NCBI GenBank assembly: GCA_015296065.1
Contig: DVDU01000182.1
Coordinates: forward strand, 1-58,809
Length of the DNA stretch: 58,809 nt
Source: Oscillatoriaceae cyanobacterium M33_DOE_052
GTDB taxonomy: Bacteria > Cyanobacteriota > Cyanobacteriia > Cyanobacteriales > Laspinemataceae
Reading direction: 5' to 3'
Of this stretch, positions 9,856-17,685 are shown one piece after another; the first letter of the stretch is position 1, and each line of letters begins with the position of its first letter. Made by a program: the position numbers and the translations under genes. The notes beneath the pieces were generated by a model that was not told the DNA's origin, did no database searches, and worked only from the letters and a program-made list of their open reading frames with translations.

Positions 9856-10161
9856 ATGAATTCATGCACGATCGAACGCGGGAAAGTGTTAGAAATCCTG
9901 AGTCAGATAAAACCGATATTAAAAGACAAATACGGGGTGAGTCGGTTAGGAATTTTTGGCTCTTTTGCGAGAAATGAAGCTACAGAGAGCAGCGATGTGG
10001 ATGTGGTGTTAGAAATGGAAGAGCCTAATCTATTTATGATGGTTCACATCAAGGAAGAAATCGAGAAAAATCTGGGTAAACCCGTTGATTTAGTTCGTTA
10101 TCGAGAACGGATGAACCCTTACTTAAAAGTCCGAATCGAGCGCGAGGCTATATATGTCTGA
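9856..10161 (+). CDS. MNT-type nucleotidyltransferase antitoxin (MntA-like)
   Basis: 101 residues with the minimal nucleotidyltransferase signature: GIFGSFARNEATESSDVDVV at about 33-52 (GS...SDVDV), with the two metal-binding Asp residues present. In known pairs this protein adds AMP groups to its HEPN partner and so blocks its RNase activity. It overlaps the HEPN gene by 8 bp, the usual arrangement of a MntA-HepT module. Confidence 0.9.
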   Translation: MNSCTIERGKVLEILSQIKPILKDKYGVSRLGIFGSFARNEATESSDVDVVLEMEEPNLFMMVHIKEEIEKNLGKPVDLVRYRERMNPYLKVRIEREAIYV

Positions 10162-10540
10162 CCCATCTCTAATTTATGAAAAATTGCTCCAAATTGAGGC
10201 TGCTTTAGAGCGAATTAATCGGAGATTTTCCGGAATTGAATCTCCTGATGATTTTCTAGATAGCGATCGGGGATTGGATATGCTCGACGGAATTGGGATG
10301 ATGTTAATTGCGATCGGCGAAAACTTGAAAAAAATTGACCGAGATACCGCCGGGGCGCTATTACAGCGCTACAACTCCATCGACTGGAAGGGGGCGAAGG
10401 GGGTGAGAGACATTCTCTCACATCATTATTTTAACCTGGATGCAGCAGAAATATTTAATATTTGTCAGAAAGAGATTCCTGCCCTGACCTCTGTGATAAA
10501 ATTGATGATTGAGGAATACAAAAATAGCCCTACTCCCTGA
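10154..10540 (+). CDS. HEPN-domain ribonuclease toxin (HepT-like, DUF86)
   Basis: 128 residues, all-helical in appearance. The HEPN signature R-x4-H is present in GVRDILSHHYFNLD near residues 84-97, followed by the Tyr that MntA partners modify in studied systems. Translation is coupled to the upstream gene through an 8-bp overlap. A second, distinct MNT/HEPN pair sits at 57717-58371. Confidence 0.88.
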   Translation: MSDPSLIYEKLLQIEAALERINRRFSGIESPDDFLDSDRGLDMLDGIGMMLIAIGENLKKIDRDTAGALLQRYNSIDWKGAKGVRDILSHHYFNLDAAEIFNICQKEIPALTSVIKLMIEEYKNSPTP

Positions 10541-10593
10541 AATGCCTAAGTACATTCGTGGGGTAAACACCCGGTCCAGAAACCGTGGGGTCC

Positions 10594-10658
10594 AGAAACC
10601 GGGTTTCTTAACTAAATTTGGGTTAGAATGCAGAAATTATCGCAGAAACCCGGTTTCT
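10594..10658. repeat. 65-bp AGAAACC...GGTTTCT unit overlapping a start codon
   Basis: The left end is AGAAACCGGGTTTCT at 10594-10608 and the right end AGAAACCCGGTTTCT at 10644-10658. The ATG at 10628 lies in the spacer, so the first ten codons of the protease gene are repeat DNA. A second half-copy follows at about 10682. Confidence 0.85.
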
Positions 10659-12016
10659 TAGCTATCATGCAAAAACTCTCGCAGAAACCCGGAAACTTGG
10701 TTATCGCCATCCTGACTCTGGGCCTCGGTTTGGGGGCCTGTGGGAAGCTGTCGCCGGAAGATGTGGCGAAAACAGCCCAGGAAGTCACCGTGATGGTGGA
10801 TGGCTGTGCAGCGGGTTCGGGAATGATTTATCGGCGTGAGGGCAATACTTATTCCGTGCTGACGGCCCATCATGTGGTAGAAGATGCCCAGGTTACTTGT
10901 TTGATTATCACTCCTGATGGCTTCCGGCACCAAGCAAATCCCCAAGTCACTGTCCCAGTCCCAAATGTGGACTTGGCGGTGATGACTTTTACCACTGACA
11001 AAGACTACAAACTGGCGAAATGGGGGGACTCGGACAAGGTGGTGGCGGGGCAAACGGTCTATGTGGCGGGGGCTCCAGAAACGACTCAGGCCATCCCTTC
11101 CCGCACCATAATTATCCCCGATGGGAAAATTATCGGCAACATCTCCCAGCCAACTGAGGGTTATAGCTTAATTTACAATAATATCACTCAACCGGGAATG
11201 AGCGGCGAGCCGGTATTGGATGACCGAGGTAAAGTGATTGGGGTTCACGGTCGGGGAGATAGGGATGATACTGGGGGAAAAACAGGGCAGAATTTGGCGA
11301 TTCCTATTGCGACTTTTCTGGATCCCCCCCAACCCCCCTTAAAAAGGGGGGAGAATGAGCAAAATCCCCCCTTAACAAGTGGGGGGAATGAGCAAAATCC
11401 CCCTCAGCCCGGAAATAACCAAACTCCCCCCTTTTTAAGGGTGGCTGGGGGGGATCGGCGCGGCAATTTCACCTGGGCCGCATTACAGCAACAAGGAATG
11501 GTAAAGAAACTGGGATGGGGAGAAGTCAGAGAAGTAATTGCCCTGAACCAGGAATTAACCGTAGTGATTTCTAATGTTGGAGCAACCTTATTTAATTTAG
11601 CCACTGGGGAAGCCCTCTGGGAAATTGATTGTCCGGCTAATGGTGGGGCAGTGAGTGCAAATGGGCGGTTATTGGCATTGCGTAAAGACAAAGATATTTA
11701 TCTGTGGGATTTGACCACGGGGCAGTTTTTGCGCCAACTCCAGGGACATACAAGCTATGTGTCAAGCGTCAGCTTCAGTCCAGATGGTCAAACCCTGGCT
11801 TCTGGGAGTGAGGATAAAACAGTGCGACTGTGGGATGTGGCGACGGGAAGGGAACTCCGCCAACTCACTGGACATACAAGCTATGTGTCAAGCGTCAGCT
11901 TCAGTCCTGATGGTAAAACCCTGGCTTCTGGGAGTAGGGATAATACAGTGCGACTGTGGGATTTGACCACGGGGCAGTTTTTGCGCCAACTCCAGGGACA
12001 TACAAGCTATGTGTGA
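10628..12016 (+). CDS. Trypsin-like protease / WD40 lipoprotein, cut short by TGA
   Basis: 462 residues. The N-terminus (MQKLSQKPGF, twice) comes from the palindromic repeat and leads into a lipoprotein signal ending LGLGACGK (Cys38). The trypsin-like domain has TAHHVV (His82), NVDLAV (Asp115) and GMSGEPV (Ser192). A proline/asparagine-rich linker at about 236-278 looks like an in-frame insertion of a C-rich/G-rich repeat. The WD40 part follows with near-identical 126-bp repeats. The reading frame ends at TGA 12014-12016, where the sibling repeats have TCA, and then continues open to 12370. The start may be ATG 10667; neither has a good ribosome site. Confidence 0.85.
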   Translation: MQKLSQKPGFLAIMQKLSQKPGNLVIAILTLGLGLGACGKLSPEDVAKTAQEVTVMVDGCAAGSGMIYRREGNTYSVLTAHHVVEDAQVTCLIITPDGFRHQANPQVTVPVPNVDLAVMTFTTDKDYKLAKWGDSDKVVAGQTVYVAGAPETTQAIPSRTIIIPDGKIIGNISQPTEGYSLIYNNITQPGMSGEPVLDDRGKVIGVHGRGDRDDTGGKTGQNLAIPIATFLDPPQPPLKRGENEQNPPLTSGGNEQNPPQPGNNQTPPFLRVAGGDRRGNFTWAALQQQGMVKKLGWGEVREVIALNQELTVVISNVGATLFNLATGEALWEIDCPANGGAVSANGRLLALRKDKDIYLWDLTTGQFLRQLQGHTSYVSSVSFSPDGQTLASGSEDKTVRLWDVATGRELRQLTGHTSYVSSVSFSPDGKTLASGSRDNTVRLWDLTTGQFLRQLQGHTSYV

Positions 12017-12240
12017 AGCGTCAGCTTCAGTCCTGATGGTCAAACCCTCGCTTCTGGGAGTGATGATAAAACAGTGCGACTGTGGGATGTGGCGACGGGA
12101 CGGGAACTCCGCCAACTCCAGGGACATACAGACTGGGTGAGAAGCGTCAGCTTCAGTCCTGATGGTCAAACCCTGGCTTCTGGGGGTGGGGATGGGGTGG
12201 TGCGGTTGTGGCGGGTGCGGGAGGGGTGTGGGTGGGGCGG
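11744..12240 (+). repeat. 126-bp tandem WD40 repeats
   Basis: The stretch GGACATACA recurs at 11744, 11870, 11996 and 12122, exactly 126 bp apart, each time opening a 42-residue WD40 unit ([15 protein letters not shown]...VRLWD). The units are nearly identical in DNA, which points to recent duplication or gene conversion. Confidence 0.9.
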
Positions 12241-12264
12241 TGCGGCTTCGCTCACCGACCAGGG

Positions 12265-12324
12265 AGCGGGGGTGCAGGGGTGCAGGGGTGCGGGGGTGCG
12301 GGGGAGCAGGGGTGCGGGGGGAGT
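12265..12324. repeat. GGGGTGC heptamer tandem repeat
   Basis: About eight imperfect copies of a GGGGTGC/A heptamer sit directly upstream of the ParD-like gene, at the end of the broken WD40 frame. Confidence 0.8.
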
Positions 12325-12336
12325 GCAAGACCTAGC

Positions 12337-12342
12337 TATAAT
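12337..12342 (+). promoter_or_regulatory. Candidate -10 box of the first ParDE operon
   Basis: TATAAT lies 27 bases upstream of the ATG at 12370. No convincing -35 box is visible at the usual distance. Confidence 0.4.
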
Positions 12343-12369
12343 AGGGATAAACTTCTTTTCAGCAACATA

Positions 12370-12624
12370 ATGAGTATTAATCTAACCTCTGACCAGGAAC
12401 AATTTATTCAAACTAAGCTGAAATCAGGGAAATATCAAACCCCTGAAGAAGTCGTTTCCATTGCCTTGCGGTTGTTAGACGAATGGGAAAAGGCTGAGGC
12501 TGAATGGGTTGCAGAGGTGGGCACTAAAATTGATGCGGCCATATCCGCTAGTGAGGAAACCCCGCCCCTTGATGGCCCAACTTTTATCAAGGAAATTTTA
12601 CAACGATTTCAGCCAGTAGATTAG
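12370..12624 (+). CDS. ParD-like antitoxin (first pair)
   Basis: 84 residues. MSINLTSDQEQFIQTKLKSG followed by YQTPEEVVSIALRLLDEWE is the ribbon-helix-helix DNA-binding pattern of ParD/CopG antitoxins, and the acidic C-terminal half would wrap the toxin. The ATG at 12370 starts in the conserved place; an upstream extension would be only low-complexity sequence. The ParE-like gene follows after 9 bp. It likely represses its own operon. Confidence 0.88.
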   Translation: MSINLTSDQEQFIQTKLKSGKYQTPEEVVSIALRLLDEWEKAEAEWVAEVGTKIDAAISASEETPPLDGPTFIKEILQRFQPVD

Positions 12625-12633
12625 GATAACACT

Positions 12634-12933
12634 ATGAGTCGTTATGTTATCAATATTCTGGCCAGCCGCGACCTGAATGATATTGCCGAGTATTTTGCTA
12701 CTCATAGTGTGGTAGCAGGGGAAAAGTTTTTTCTTGAGTTTAATCGCCGCTGCGAGCAACTGGTAAATTTTCCAAATTTAGGGAAAAGCTACGCAGAAAT
12801 TCGTCCCTACCTCCGAGGTTTACCTTTAAAAGGTTATGTCATATTTTACCGACTGGTGGACGATGGAATTGAAATTTTGCGGGTTTTAAGTGGTCGCCGG
12901 AATTTTCCCGATTTTTTTCAAGAATCTGAATAA
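12634..12933 (+). CDS. ParE/RelE-superfamily toxin (first pair)
   Basis: 99 residues with the ParE pattern: ASRDLNDIAEYFATHS, then FPNLGKSYAEIRPYLRGLPL and GYVIFYRLVDDGIEILRVLSGRRN. ParE toxins usually poison DNA gyrase; RelE relatives cleave mRNA. Sequence favours ParE. It is followed by a second, related pair. Confidence 0.9.
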   Translation: MSRYVINILASRDLNDIAEYFATHSVVAGEKFFLEFNRRCEQLVNFPNLGKSYAEIRPYLRGLPLKGYVIFYRLVDDGIEILRVLSGRRNFPDFFQESE

Positions 12934-13007
12934 AGTAGATTCTTGTGCAGTAACCCGGTTTCTGAGTTAAAATGCAACCACGAGGAGAGCAACCCCTGGA
13001 GACAGTG

Positions 13008-13277
13008 ATGCAAATTACATTGAACAAGCAACAAGAGCAGTTTATCGCCACCCAGTTAGCGAGGGGCAATTTTAATCATCCCGATGAGGTTGTGAATGCT
13101 GCCTTTCTCCTGCTGGAAAAATTGCAAAATGAGTATGAAGAATGGCTCACAGAAGCCCGCGCTAAAGTGGAAGAAGCTGTGGCAGAAATGGACAGAGGCG
13201 AAGCGTTAGATGGGGAAACATTTGTGTTAGGGATTTTGGAGCGTTTTCAGCAGGCAAAGGGAGGTAACGTTGAGTGA
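13008..13277 (+). CDS. ParD-like antitoxin (second pair)
   Basis: 89 residues from ATG 13008, with GGAG eight bases upstream. The ribbon-helix-helix pattern (MQITLNKQQEQFIATQLARG, then HPDEVVNAAFLLLEKL) closely parallels the antitoxin at 12370. An earlier in-frame ATG at 12972 would add repeat-derived sequence. It overlaps the toxin gene by 4 bp. Confidence 0.87.
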   Translation: MQITLNKQQEQFIATQLARGNFNHPDEVVNAAFLLLEKLQNEYEEWLTEARAKVEEAVAEMDRGEALDGETFVLGILERFQQAKGGNVE

Positions 13278-13567
13278 ATCAGTATCAGATATCGCCCTCT
13301 GCCAGTCGAGATTTGAATGAAATTTCCGAATATTTTTTAGCGCAAAGTATTACCGCAGGTGAGCGGTTTTTCCAAGAATTTAACCGCAAATGTAAATATT
13401 TAACCCAGTTTCCTTATATGGGGAAAAGCTATGGGCATTTATTAACAGATTTGCGTGGTTTACCTTTGGAAGGTTACATTATTCTTTATCGTACCATAGG
13501 AGAAACGGTGGAAATTCTGCGGGTTGTGCATGGACGGCAAGACCTAGAGGCATTATTTAGAAATTGA
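13274..13567 (+). CDS. ParE/RelE-superfamily toxin (second pair)
   Basis: 97 residues starting at GTG in a GTGA overlap with the antitoxin stop. SASRDLNEISEYFLAQS, MGKSYGHLLTDLRGLPLEGYIILYR and EILRVVHGRQD match the toxin at 12634 along its length. The two pairs probably arose by duplication and have since diverged. Confidence 0.9.
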   Translation: MNQYQISPSASRDLNEISEYFLAQSITAGERFFQEFNRKCKYLTQFPYMGKSYGHLLTDLRGLPLEGYIILYRTIGETVEILRVVHGRQDLEALFRN

Positions 13568-13604
13568 TGATTATCCCCTGGGGTTGCAGAAACCGGGGGG
13601 GTTC

Positions 13605-13669
13605 AGAAACCGGGTTTCTTAATTAAATCTTGGTTTTGATGCAGAGATTATCGCAGAAACCCGGTTTCT
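13605..13669. repeat. 65-bp AGAAACC...GGTTTCT unit
   Basis: Left end at 13605-13619 and right end at 13655-13669, with the same spacer type (AATTAAATCT...GATGCAGAGATTATCGC). It lies between the convergent toxin and protease genes and may act as a two-way terminator. Confidence 0.85.
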
Positions 13670-13685
13670 TAGCTTTTTCTTGGCT

Positions 13686-14417
13686 TTACTCTAGCAAAGG
13701 AATGCCCCAACTGAAGGTTTCCATCTGTTTAAATACAGGTTCGGGGGGGAATGTGCCATCGATAAATTTAAAAGTGTCTATCCCACCCAGGGGATATGCA
13801 GAACGCCCATTTATCCCCACCAGTTCGCCTTGGTGATTCAAAATTGGGCCGCCGCTCATCCCAGAAACGATATCATTAGTATAACCCAATTGATATCCTT
13901 CTTCTAGGGGGGTTTGGGGGAGCATTCCCACGGTTCCAGTTGTCCACCGAAAGGCTTTTAACCCCCAGGGACGGGTATTGGTAATTTTATTTTCGTTGAT
14001 TTGATGCCAACTGGGAAATCCCGCTGCATAAACTACATCCCCAATATTTAACCGTTGGGTGTTGGCGATTTCTGCTACTGTGTATCTGTGGTAACTGGTG
14101 AATTGTAACCAGGCGATGTCTTGATTGTCACTGCTCCCCAACAAATGGGCTGGATGGGCTTGACCGTCTGGGGTTAAAATGGTGTAGGGTTGTTCTTGGT
14201 TATCATCAACCACGTGGCGGTTGGTGATGACGATATAGGCGTGTTGGTCTCGCTGAATAATGACGCCGGAACCGGTACTGCTGTGAGTGAGAATGCGCAC
14301 GGTGATTTGACGGGCAATTTCTGAGGTTTCTGGGGATGGTGGTTCTAAATTGCCGATAAATGGAGCGGTGGCGCTAAGGACGAAAAAGGCGATAATTGTT
14401 CTGATGCCCCGGTTCAT
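13686..14417 (-). CDS. Exported trypsin-like serine protease
   Basis: 243 residues. A signal peptide (GIRTIIAFFVLSATAPFIG) is followed by a single S1-type domain with TNRHVV (His), NQDIAWL (Asp) and VSGMSGGPIL (Ser), so the triad is intact. It shares its order of motifs with the protease domain at 10628 but lacks WD40 repeats. There is no PDZ domain, so it is not an HtrA/Deg protein. Likely periplasmic. Confidence 0.9.
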   Translation of the reverse strand: MNRGIRTIIAFFVLSATAPFIGNLEPPSPETSEIARQITVRILTHSSTGSGVIIQRDQHAYIVITNRHVVDDNQEQPYTILTPDGQAHPAHLLGSSDNQDIAWLQFTSYHRYTVAEIANTQRLNIGDVVYAAGFPSWHQINENKITNTRPWGLKAFRWTTGTVGMLPQTPLEEGYQLGYTNDIVSGMSGGPILNHQGELVGINGRSAYPLGGIDTFKFIDGTFPPEPVFKQMETFSWGIPLLE

Positions 14418-14544
14418 GGCCTATATATATGGGCGGCACATTTTCTCACAATACTATGATAGGTCAAGGGGGAATAAATGTCAAGGGGTTTTCTGAAATT
14501 TTTTTGACCAAATTTTCTGGAGTTGCTATTGGTAGGGGTGGGGA

Positions 14545-14650
14545 TACAGCAGATTGGGTGTTGATTTGGTGATGACCCTCACCCTAAATCCCTCTCCCAA
14601 GACGGGAGAGGGACTTTGAAGATATCTCACATTTTTCAGAAAATGCTGTA
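14545..14650. mobile_element. Miniature inverted-repeat element, family B (small copy)
   Basis: 106 bp with ends TACAGCA/TGCTGTA. Its core is a CCCTCACCCTAAATCCCTC...GGGAGAGGGACTTTGA hairpin, and next to the right end it has CACATTTTTCAGAAAATGC. The same core and end pattern is found at 44485-44594 and 44971-45234, and a core alone occurs at about 15606-15655. Confidence 0.6.
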
Positions 14651-14656
14651 TTCACC

Positions 14657-15466
14657 TCATTTATTTACCGTGATTTGCCTTTGATTTACGGGTTGCAACG
14701 ATCGGGCATTCACGTTGTAAATTTCTGTAAACTCCTCGATTTGTGCCAGTGAGGCTTCCAGGGGTGTGGCTAAAACGTGCCAATTTACCCCCTCAGTGCA
14801 AGGCGGTGTGGTGAGGGAGCCACTGTAACTATAGTAAGCGCGGTTTTCGGGTAACAGTTTGCTAGCATTAATCTTGATATTACTGGCCGTTACCTCATCA
14901 TGGGTCTGAGGAATCTGTTCCCAGAGGGTATTGAGCAATTCATTAGGTTTGCCCTCCTGAATCAAAACCCCCACAACTGCAAACTGTCCGGCTTGATTTT
15001 TGTGAACTAAGTGCAACTCCATCCCCGCCGCCTGATTATTCACCGTATGCTCGCTGGGGGTGTGAAAGTGAAATTGCACCAAATCATACTTTTGCTCACC
15101 AATTTTGACCCAACTCCCTGGGGGATAGTTGACTTGAATTGTGTGGCCGGTGTTGGTTATAGTTAAAGGTACATCTTGGTAACTAAACTGGATTTTGGCG
15201 GGATTAGTTTTAGTGATTTTGGCGGGTTCAAAATTGATGGGGGACTGGGAATTGCCATTTTTGCAGGCGGCATATTCTGCCTTTAGTTCTCCCCATTTAG
15301 TAGGATTATTGGCTCCGCCATAATGCCAGCTTGCTGCTTCTGATGGTGATGGTGGTGGTGGCGATTCGGGTTGGGATATTTCTGGTGGTTTGACGGGCTG
15401 ACAGGAGATGTTGGTTAGGATTAAAGTCAAGAGCGAGATTTTCCATATCAGCTTTGGGATTCTCAT
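14657..15466 (-). CDS. ecaA: Alpha-class carbonic anhydrase (EcaA-like)
   Basis: 269 residues. A hydrophobic N-terminus ends with Cys22 (TNISC), a weak lipobox. The alpha-type fold is marked by SWHYGG, NGNSQSPINF, the zinc ligands in QFHFHTPSEH (His133, His135) and ELHLVH (His152), and SLTTPPCTEGVNWHVL. All zinc ligands are present. The enzyme interconverts CO2 and bicarbonate outside the cytoplasmic membrane, supporting carbon uptake. The symbol is given by analogy to the cyanobacterial alpha-type enzyme. Confidence 0.93.
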   Translation of the reverse strand: MRIPKLIWKISLLTLILTNISCQPVKPPEISQPESPPPPSPSEAASWHYGGANNPTKWGELKAEYAACKNGNSQSPINFEPAKITKTNPAKIQFSYQDVPLTITNTGHTIQVNYPPGSWVKIGEQKYDLVQFHFHTPSEHTVNNQAAGMELHLVHKNQAGQFAVVGVLIQEGKPNELLNTLWEQIPQTHDEVTASNIKINASKLLPENRAYYSYSGSLTTPPCTEGVNWHVLATPLEASLAQIEEFTEIYNVNARSLQPVNQRQITVNK

Positions 15467-15662
15467 GGGTTTGGTTGATTTTCATATATTAGGATTTAAA
15501 ATACTATTTAGGTTATGGTTTGTCAAGGTGGTTAATTCTGGTCAATCTATATTTTTTATTAAACCTACAGAAGAAACCGGGTTTTTGCGGGGGGTTTCCC
15601 TCCTGCCCTCACCCTAAATCCCTCTCCCAAGACGGGAGAGGGACTTTGAGGTTGAGAAACGC

Positions 15663-17441
15663 TTAGCGGGTGGTGCGTACCCACTCTTCTACAGCGTCGG
15701 CGAGGGTGGCGGCGAGTTGTTTCTGTGCTTCGGGGTCAACTATCCACTCAAACTCATCAGGGTTAATCATAAAACCCAATTCTAATAATACTGAAGGTGT
15801 GACGGTGGAGCGAGCTAGGGCTAAACTGTTCCAAAATACGCCGTAGGATGGGCGCCCCAATTTTTGCACGAGATAGTTGTGTAAAAATACGGCTAAACTG
15901 TGGGCTTGGGGATGATACCAAAACATCCCGACACCTGCGGTATTGATGGCGTCGCCGGAGTCTGGGAGGGCGTTGTAGTGGACGCTGAGGGCGAGGTTGG
16001 GCTCTTCTTTCTCAATCATTTCTACGCGCTGTAGGGGCCATAAATCGTCGTCTCCTTCGCGGGTCATATAGACTGTGGCGCCGCGTTTTTGTAGTTCATC
16101 GCGTAATAGTTTAGACACGATTAAGGTGACATCTTTTTCGGGATAGCCGGTGGGACCGCGGGAGCCGAGGTCTTGGGGGCTACCATGACCGGGGTCGATC
16201 GCGATTTTCATCCCGGCGAGGGGGCGGCTACCGCTGCGATTTTCTGGGGGATGACGGAGGGAAAATACCAGGGTTGTGCCCTCATAGCGCAATTTGTAGC
16301 CCCATTGCTGCAGTGATTTGAGGTGAAATGTGTATTCTAACCGTCCAGGTTCCCGCTGTTCCCAGTCGAGGCGTTTGATTACGGGGTCGTCATCCAGGCG
16401 AATGGTTTGGGTTTCCGCCGTGGCGTTATAGAGGGTTAGGGTTAATGTGCCTTCCCCTTGCTGTACGGTCATGGGGAGGGGGGTTTCTAGGGGGAAGCGA
16501 ATTTCTGTCCAGTTGGGGACTTGACGATAACCGAGACTTCTCACTATGGACCGGGGGGGTGCCCCAGTAGATAATACCTTTACTTCGTCGGCTTTAATCC
16601 AGCCGCCGTATTCCAGGCGGAGGAAATCTCCTTCGCGTCCGGTGATGCGCGATCGGGTGCCCGTGGGTAAAGGTGTCAGGCGGGTGTTTTCCGCCGTCGG
16701 TCCCGTGCGAGCCACCCCCGCCGCCGCCGTCACCTCCGCCACCTGAAATTGACTCGGTGACAGAATCTCAACCCGACCCGTACCCATCATACTGCTGGTT
16801 TGACCATTGAGGCTGACTTGAAATTTCGGTTGACCCAAATTCCCTGGCACCGTGAGATTATTAGTACAACCTTCGTAGTGACCGGCGGCATTACGCACGA
16901 GGGGCAAATTTTCTTCCGTGAGCGCCGACAAATTCGCTGGCAGTTCCACCACTTCCCCTTGAGGCATTAAACTAAGGGTTTGGGAACCGATTTGCACCGA
17001 AACCGTGGCATCAGCGGGAGCCACCGCACTGAAGCAAACCAACTCCCCAGGCATTCTGGCAATATCCACAGCCGGAGAGAGGGAATTAGGGGCAAAACCC
17101 ACTCCCTCTGGCATTGGGGGTGTAGTTGCCTCCCGCGTCACTTTGACTTGGATTTCTTCATTGCTGTGACGGATGGTAAATTGATTGTCGCCAATTTCCA
17201 GAGGCAAACTGGGGGCGAAATGGCCAGCGGGACTGCGCTGGATTTTCTGGCCGTTGATAAACACATCACCGCTAGGGGGGGCAGTGCCAATGAAAAAAAT
17301 CTGCTGTGCAGTAGTTTTGTGTTCTAAGGGCGGATAGGCTAAAAACAGGGAGCTGTCTGCTCTAGCAGATTGAGTGATGACCATTATAGAACTGAGTGCA
17401 GCTAAGCCTAGGAGATTGCGCATGGGGGGATTGTCAAACAT
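15663..17441 (-). CDS. N-acetylmuramoyl-L-alanine amidase (AmiC-like) with AMIN-type region
   Basis: 592 residues with a signal peptide (LLGLAALSSIMVITQSARA). A beta-rich N-terminal half is followed by an AMIN-like region (about 300-400). The Amidase_3 domain begins at MKIAIDPGHGSPQDLGSRG, with the EKDVTLIVSKLL glutamate, SVHYNA (His) and LLELGFMINPDEF (Glu), so the zinc site and catalytic Glu are intact. It cleaves the peptide from glycan strands in septal peptidoglycan. In filamentous cyanobacteria such enzymes drill septal nanopores. The start may be the second ATG at 17423. Confidence 0.92.
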   Translation of the reverse strand: MFDNPPMRNLLGLAALSSIMVITQSARADSSLFLAYPPLEHKTTAQQIFFIGTAPPSGDVFINGQKIQRSPAGHFAPSLPLEIGDNQFTIRHSNEEIQVKVTREATTPPMPEGVGFAPNSLSPAVDIARMPGELVCFSAVAPADATVSVQIGSQTLSLMPQGEVVELPANLSALTEENLPLVRNAAGHYEGCTNNLTVPGNLGQPKFQVSLNGQTSSMMGTGRVEILSPSQFQVAEVTAAAGVARTGPTAENTRLTPLPTGTRSRITGREGDFLRLEYGGWIKADEVKVLSTGAPPRSIVRSLGYRQVPNWTEIRFPLETPLPMTVQQGEGTLTLTLYNATAETQTIRLDDDPVIKRLDWEQREPGRLEYTFHLKSLQQWGYKLRYEGTTLVFSLRHPPENRSGSRPLAGMKIAIDPGHGSPQDLGSRGPTGYPEKDVTLIVSKLLRDELQKRGATVYMTREGDDDLWPLQRVEMIEKEEPNLALSVHYNALPDSGDAINTAGVGMFWYHPQAHSLAVFLHNYLVQKLGRPSYGVFWNSLALARSTVTPSVLLELGFMINPDEFEWIVDPEAQKQLAATLADAVEEWVRTTR

Positions 17442-17685
17442 TGATGTGAACCATACAAGATTATAAAGGTCATCAGGGTATTTCCGCGCTAAACAGATGA
17501 TTTCAGGATGATTGAAAGCAGATTTTTTGATAATTATCTATTGAAATTAATTGAAATTTCTGTGATTTTGATTGATGATTTTATCTCAATTTTTTAGATT
17601 AATCAAAAACAGCTACCTCCTTTGTGTTATATCAAGTCTCTGTAGGGTGGGCATTGCCCCCCTACCATAGTGATGATTCGCCTAG

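Larger units (their letters stand above)
12017..12370 (+). pseudogene. Severed C-terminal WD40 part of the protease gene
   Basis: It is in the same frame as the upstream protease and separated from it only by the TGA. It encodes the rest of a third unit and a fourth WD40 unit ([15 protein letters not shown]) and then a low-complexity tail made of GGGGTGC heptamers. Its TAA overlaps the ATG of the ParD-like gene. Restart at a GTG inside the unit is possible but would give an incomplete propeller. Confidence 0.7.

Noticed and set aside
13630-13836. 68-codon plus-strand frame starting in a palindromic unit (MQRLSQKPGFL)
   Set aside because: It runs antisense into the protease gene; it shows the start potential of the repeat but not a real gene.
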